From positions 1 through 5,710 of the forward strand of contig BQJH01000186.1 of assembly GCA_021604605.1 (NCBI GenBank): 5,710 nucleotides of DNA, written 5' to 3'. The number at the start of each line of letters is the position of its first letter. Position 1 is the first letter of the stretch. This document shows, piece by piece, positions 5,073 to 5,710 of the stretch. A program made the position numbers and the translations under genes. The notes below the pieces were generated by a model that did not search any database, was not told where the DNA came from, and worked only from the letters and a program-made list of their open reading frames with translations. Source of the stretch: Hyphococcus sp. (GTDB lineage Bacteria; Pseudomonadota; Alphaproteobacteria; Caulobacterales; Parvularculaceae).

Positions 5073-5303
5073 ATGCTATTTAGCCGTTTCGGCGTTCTCC
5101 TTATCGTTGGCTACTTTGTTGGTGGATTGGTGCTTATTTCGTTTCTGCTCGAAGCAGAAAATGAAAAACCATGGTTAGTGGCAATGGGTTTGTGGGTGGT
5201 TGGGTTTTTATTAGCTGCTTATTGGTGGCGTATAGATGGAAGCCGGAATTGGCGATCTTGGTACAATAAAGAAACTGGTGAATGGGAAAAAAGAAATGAC
5301 TGA
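5073..5303 (+). CDS. small two-helix membrane protein ahead of prpC, unknown function
   Basis: This 76-residue protein has two hydrophobic helices, about residues 7-26 and 34-52, joined by a short acidic turn (EAENEKPW). The C-terminal tail is Trp-rich and charged (WWRIDGSRNWRSWYNKETGE). Arg and Lys at the N-terminus and in the tail place both ends in the cytoplasm by the positive-inside rule. There are no cysteines. The ATG at 5073 follows a strong ribosome binding site; the open frame upstream of it is only the shadow of the ABM gene. It begins 1 base after the ABM stop, and its last 8 bases overlap the start of prpC, so translation of prpC is probably coupled to it. I do not recognise the family. 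It is AT-richer than its neighbours. Confidence 0.72.
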   Translation: MLFSRFGVLLIVGYFVGGLVLISFLLEAENEKPWLVAMGLWVVGFLLAAYWWRIDGSRNWRSWYNKETGEWEKRND

Positions 5304-5710
5304 TGAAGTAAAGTATGGCCTTGCAGGGGTAATGGCGGATGACACGGCTGTGTCAAAAGTGATGCCGGAAACCAACTCACTCACCTATCGTGGTTATGCG
5401 GTTCAAGACTTGGCGAAACAGTGCCGGTTTGAAGAAACTGCTTATCTCATCTGGAATGGCGAACTGCCAACAAAAGCCCAGTTGGATGAGTTCAACGCCA
5501 AAGAAAAGTCACTGCGCGGTCTATCCGATAATATGATCGAAGTTATGCGCCGTTTCCCCAAAGGCGCGCACCCAATGGCGACACTGCGCACAGCGGTGAG
5601 CTTCCTCGGGATTGAAGACACCGAGATCAACGATCACGCAACGGATCAACTCAAAGACCGGGCCATGAGCCTTTATGCGAAAATTCCGCAGATTGTTGCG
5701 ACCGACTTCC
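5296..5710 (+). CDS. prpC: 2-methylcitrate synthase PrpC, N-terminal part (3' end outside window)
   Basis: This is a citrate-synthase-family enzyme that condenses propionyl-CoA and oxaloacetate to 2-methylcitrate, the entry step of the methylcitrate cycle. The frame runs open from ATG 5296 to the right edge, giving 138 residues. Family marks are GLAGVMADDTAVSKV (8-22), NSLTYRGYAVQDLA (27-40), AYLIWNGELP (49-58) and GAHPMATLRTAVSFLG (90-105). The catalytic His and Asp lie beyond the window, so activity cannot be checked here. The assignment as methylcitrate rather than citrate synthase rests on the short N-terminus starting at a GLAGV-type element and on linkage to prpD and prpB. The start overlaps the preceding small gene by 8 bases, with only a poor purine-rich AAAAAAG as its own ribosome binding site. 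Confidence 0.93.
   Translation, partial: MTDEVKYGLAGVMADDTAVSKVMPETNSLTYRGYAVQDLAKQCRFEETAYLIWNGELPTKAQLDEFNAKEKSLRGLSDNMIEVMRRFPKGAHPMATLRTAVSFLGIEDTEINDHATDQLKDRAMSLYAKIPQIVATDF

Overview
The window covers part of a methylcitrate-cycle (propionyl-CoA degradation) operon. All genes lie on the + strand. Three pathway enzymes anchor it: the C-terminal part of prpD (2-methylcitrate dehydratase, cut by the left edge), a complete prpB (2-methylisocitrate lyase), and the N-terminal part of prpC (2-methylcitrate synthase, cut by the right edge). The protein sequences and base composition suggest a proteobacterium, most likely an alphaproteobacterium with moderate GC. This is a judgement from protein style, because no rRNA or other taxonomic marker is present.

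The order is prpD - small two-helix membrane protein - orphan second copy of the prpD 3' end - VOC/glyoxalase-fold protein - PaaI-type hotdog thioesterase - lipoprotein A - lipoprotein B - prpB - lipoprotein C - ABM-type dimeric alpha/beta-barrel protein - small two-helix membrane protein - prpC. Most junctions are tight: stop and start codons overlap or lie within about 25 bases, and ribosome binding sites often sit inside the 3' end of the gene before. The exceptions are 1370-1530, which holds the orphan prpD tail, and 4613-4741, which holds an imperfect hairpin. I see no rho-independent terminator and no convincing internal promoter, so one long transcript is the simplest reading.

Two kinds of gene alternate. 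The soluble enzymes (prpD, VOC, PaaI, prpB, ABM, prpC) share a GC-rich style. Between them are five small envelope genes (three lipoproteins and two double-spanning membrane proteins) that are generally more AT-rich, with TTA, ATA and AGA codons visible especially in lipoproteins A and B, and I recognise none of them. Each sits directly behind the stop codon of an operon gene. The insertion behind prpD left a scar: the last 18 codons of prpD (stop included) occur twice, 502 bases apart, differing at three positions that are all synonymous. Removing the 502-base unit would restore a compact prpD-VOC junction, so the membrane-protein gene appears to have arrived together with a second, slightly diverged prpD tail.

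Functionally, PrpC condenses propionyl-CoA with oxaloacetate, PrpD dehydrates 2-methylcitrate, an aconitase encoded elsewhere is expected to rehydrate the product, and PrpB splits 2-methylisocitrate into pyruvate and succinate. The thioesterase, VOC and ABM proteins may be accessory (acyl-CoA or metabolite housekeeping), but the sequence does not prove this. The envelope proteins share one notable trait: each of the three lipoproteins has exactly four cysteines after its lipid-anchor cysteine, and the first membrane protein has two in a tail predicted to be periplasmic. This suggests disulfide-stabilised periplasmic domains.
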